Part shown: positions 6,630-6,887 of the stretch, piece after piece | Numbering within the stretch: position 1 is the stretch's first letter | Layout: every line of letters starts with the position of its first letter | Source: an uncultured Akkermansia sp. | Lineage (GTDB): Bacteria > Verrucomicrobiota > Verrucomicrobiia > Verrucomicrobiales > Akkermansiaceae | Direction: 5' to 3' | NCBI GenBank assembly: GCA_947585525.1 | Contig: CANPXA010000093.1 | Coordinates: forward strand, 1-6,887 | DNA: 6,887 nucleotides | Program-made: the position numbers and the translations under genes | The notes under the pieces: model-generated | The model's database searches: none | Told to the model about the DNA's origin: nothing | What the model saw: only the letters and a program-made list of their open reading frames with translations

Positions 6630-6700
6630 TGCAGTCTCTCAGGCGGTACACCGGGGAAATCGCCATCTTTCGCCGGGCTCTCCTCGGATACACTCTCGTC
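6630..6700 (-). other. metK 5' leader of about 70 nt, no recognised riboswitch
   Basis: If the promoter call is right, transcription would begin near 6700 and leave about 70 nt before metK. Visible elements are a GCCCGGCG segment (6671-6678), a CCCCGG segment (6651-6656), a small CGG-TGTA-CCG hairpin, and an SD-like GAGAG (6636-6640) 6 nt before the ATG. I do not recognise any known SAM-binding RNA class here. The leader is mainly unassigned. Confidence 0.35.
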
Positions 6701-6706
6701 CCCCCG

Positions 6707-6735
6707 CTTATACCACACTTTAAGCAACCCTGCAA
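6707..6735 (-). promoter_or_regulatory. Putative sigma70-type promoter of metK
   Basis: On the minus strand, TTGCAG (6730-6735) and TATAAG (6707-6712) are separated by exactly 17 bp. The -10 box matches 5 of 6 consensus bases, the -35 only 3 of 6. The -10 is followed by CGGGGGG, so the discriminator is very GC-rich. Predicted initiation is near 6700. Position and orientation suit metK; it has not been compared with promoter models for this phylum. Confidence 0.45.
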
Positions 6736-6749
6736 GCCAAAGCAGCCGG

Positions 6750-6775
6750 GCAACCGCATTAGGAAATGCGGTTGC
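6750..6775. repeat. Perfect 11-bp palindrome with 4-nt loop
   Basis: GCAACCGCATT (6750-6760) and AATGCGGTTGC (6765-6775) are exact reverse complements around AGGA. The stem is strong and terminator-like, but no T-run follows on either strand. It lies upstream of the putative metK -35 box, so it could end a minus-strand transcript arriving from beyond the window, or be part of a dispersed palindromic repeat. Confidence 0.65.
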
Positions 6776-6887
6776 TATGTACGATTTACAAGACGCCCGA
6801 CGGCCCCGTATAGGGCGCACGTGAAGCGGGCGGTAAGGGCGGTTGGACAAAATGCGTGAGCATTTTGCCCGCAGGGCGCTGAGGCAG
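6776..6887. other. Gene-less, repeat-rich stretch at the window edge
   Basis: I find no credible gene here. Besides the palindrome at 6848-6867, it holds a 5-bp inverted repeat (CGCCC at 6794-6798, GGGCG at 6813-6817) with an alternative inner pairing (GCCC at 6803-6806). It also has two adjacent 9-bp near-repeats, GGGCGGTAA and GGGCGGTTG (6828-6845), and a small GCCC-GCA-GGGC hairpin (6867-6877). The density of symmetric sequence is higher than anywhere else in the window and may continue past 6887. Confidence 0.5.
6848..6867. repeat. Perfect 8-bp palindrome with GTGA tetraloop
   Basis: CAAAATGC (6848-6855) and GCATTTTG (6860-6867) pair exactly around GTGA, a GNRA-type loop when read on the plus strand. 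Beyond a single A/C mismatch, GG (6845-6846) and CC (6869-6870) extend the stem. On the plus strand this would be a stable RNA hairpin; on the minus strand the loop is TCAC. It is too close to the window end to link to a gene. Confidence 0.6.

Noticed and set aside
6630..6700. Resemblance of CCGAGGAG in the metK leader to the start of the SAH riboswitch
   Set aside because: The partner strand (a CUCGG-type 3' segment) and the rest of the conserved core are missing, so the match is only a short string.
6617..6850. Short minus-strand open frame overlapping the metK start and the palindromes
   Set aside because: It reads straight through the promoter candidate and encodes part of its sequence from the palindrome itself (TAFPNAVA). 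There is no RBS and no known family, so it is more likely a by-product of the repeat.

Overview
The window looks like an ordinary chromosomal housekeeping segment from a moderately GC-rich, diderm bacterium. The ParE is of the Bacteroidota/PVC type, the leaders mostly lack Shine-Dalgarno sequences, and there are two exported cell-wall amidases. Together these suggest a member of the Verrucomicrobiota or a close relative. That placement is an inference from sequence character, not a database result.

Layout. Positions 5-3024 hold three closely spaced plus-strand genes: parE (topoisomerase IV ATPase subunit), a histidine-phosphatase-fold protein, and mscL (mechanosensitive channel). The gaps are 17 and 27 nt, so they may be one transcript. 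A 10-bp hairpin follows mscL in a 149-bp gap. Positions 3174-5399 hold two paralogous exported N-acetylmuramoyl-L-alanine amidases joined stop-to-start. Each has a signal peptide, a divergent stalk-like N-terminal domain, an Amidase_3 catalytic domain with all zinc and catalytic residues, and a basic low-complexity tail. Facing them on the minus strand at 5448-6629 is metK (S-adenosylmethionine synthetase), separated by only 48 bp. Behind metK lie about 258 bp without a credible gene. This stretch holds a plausible metK promoter, a leader of about 70 nt, and a cluster of perfect palindromes running to the window edge.

How the genes work together. ParE handles chromosome decatenation, MscL protects against hypo-osmotic shock and the amidases cleave peptidoglycan, so the plus-strand genes share a loose envelope and cell-cycle theme. 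No dedicated pathway is evident. MetK supplies the methyl donor and appears to be transcribed independently.

I see no defence system, mobile element, CRISPR array or RNA gene. The points most worth a second look are: the phosphatase-like protein lacks the usual second catalytic histidine; the tandem amidases lack regulatory inserts and known wall-binding modules; a 55-nt G-free tract leads into mscL; and the palindrome-rich region upstream of metK.
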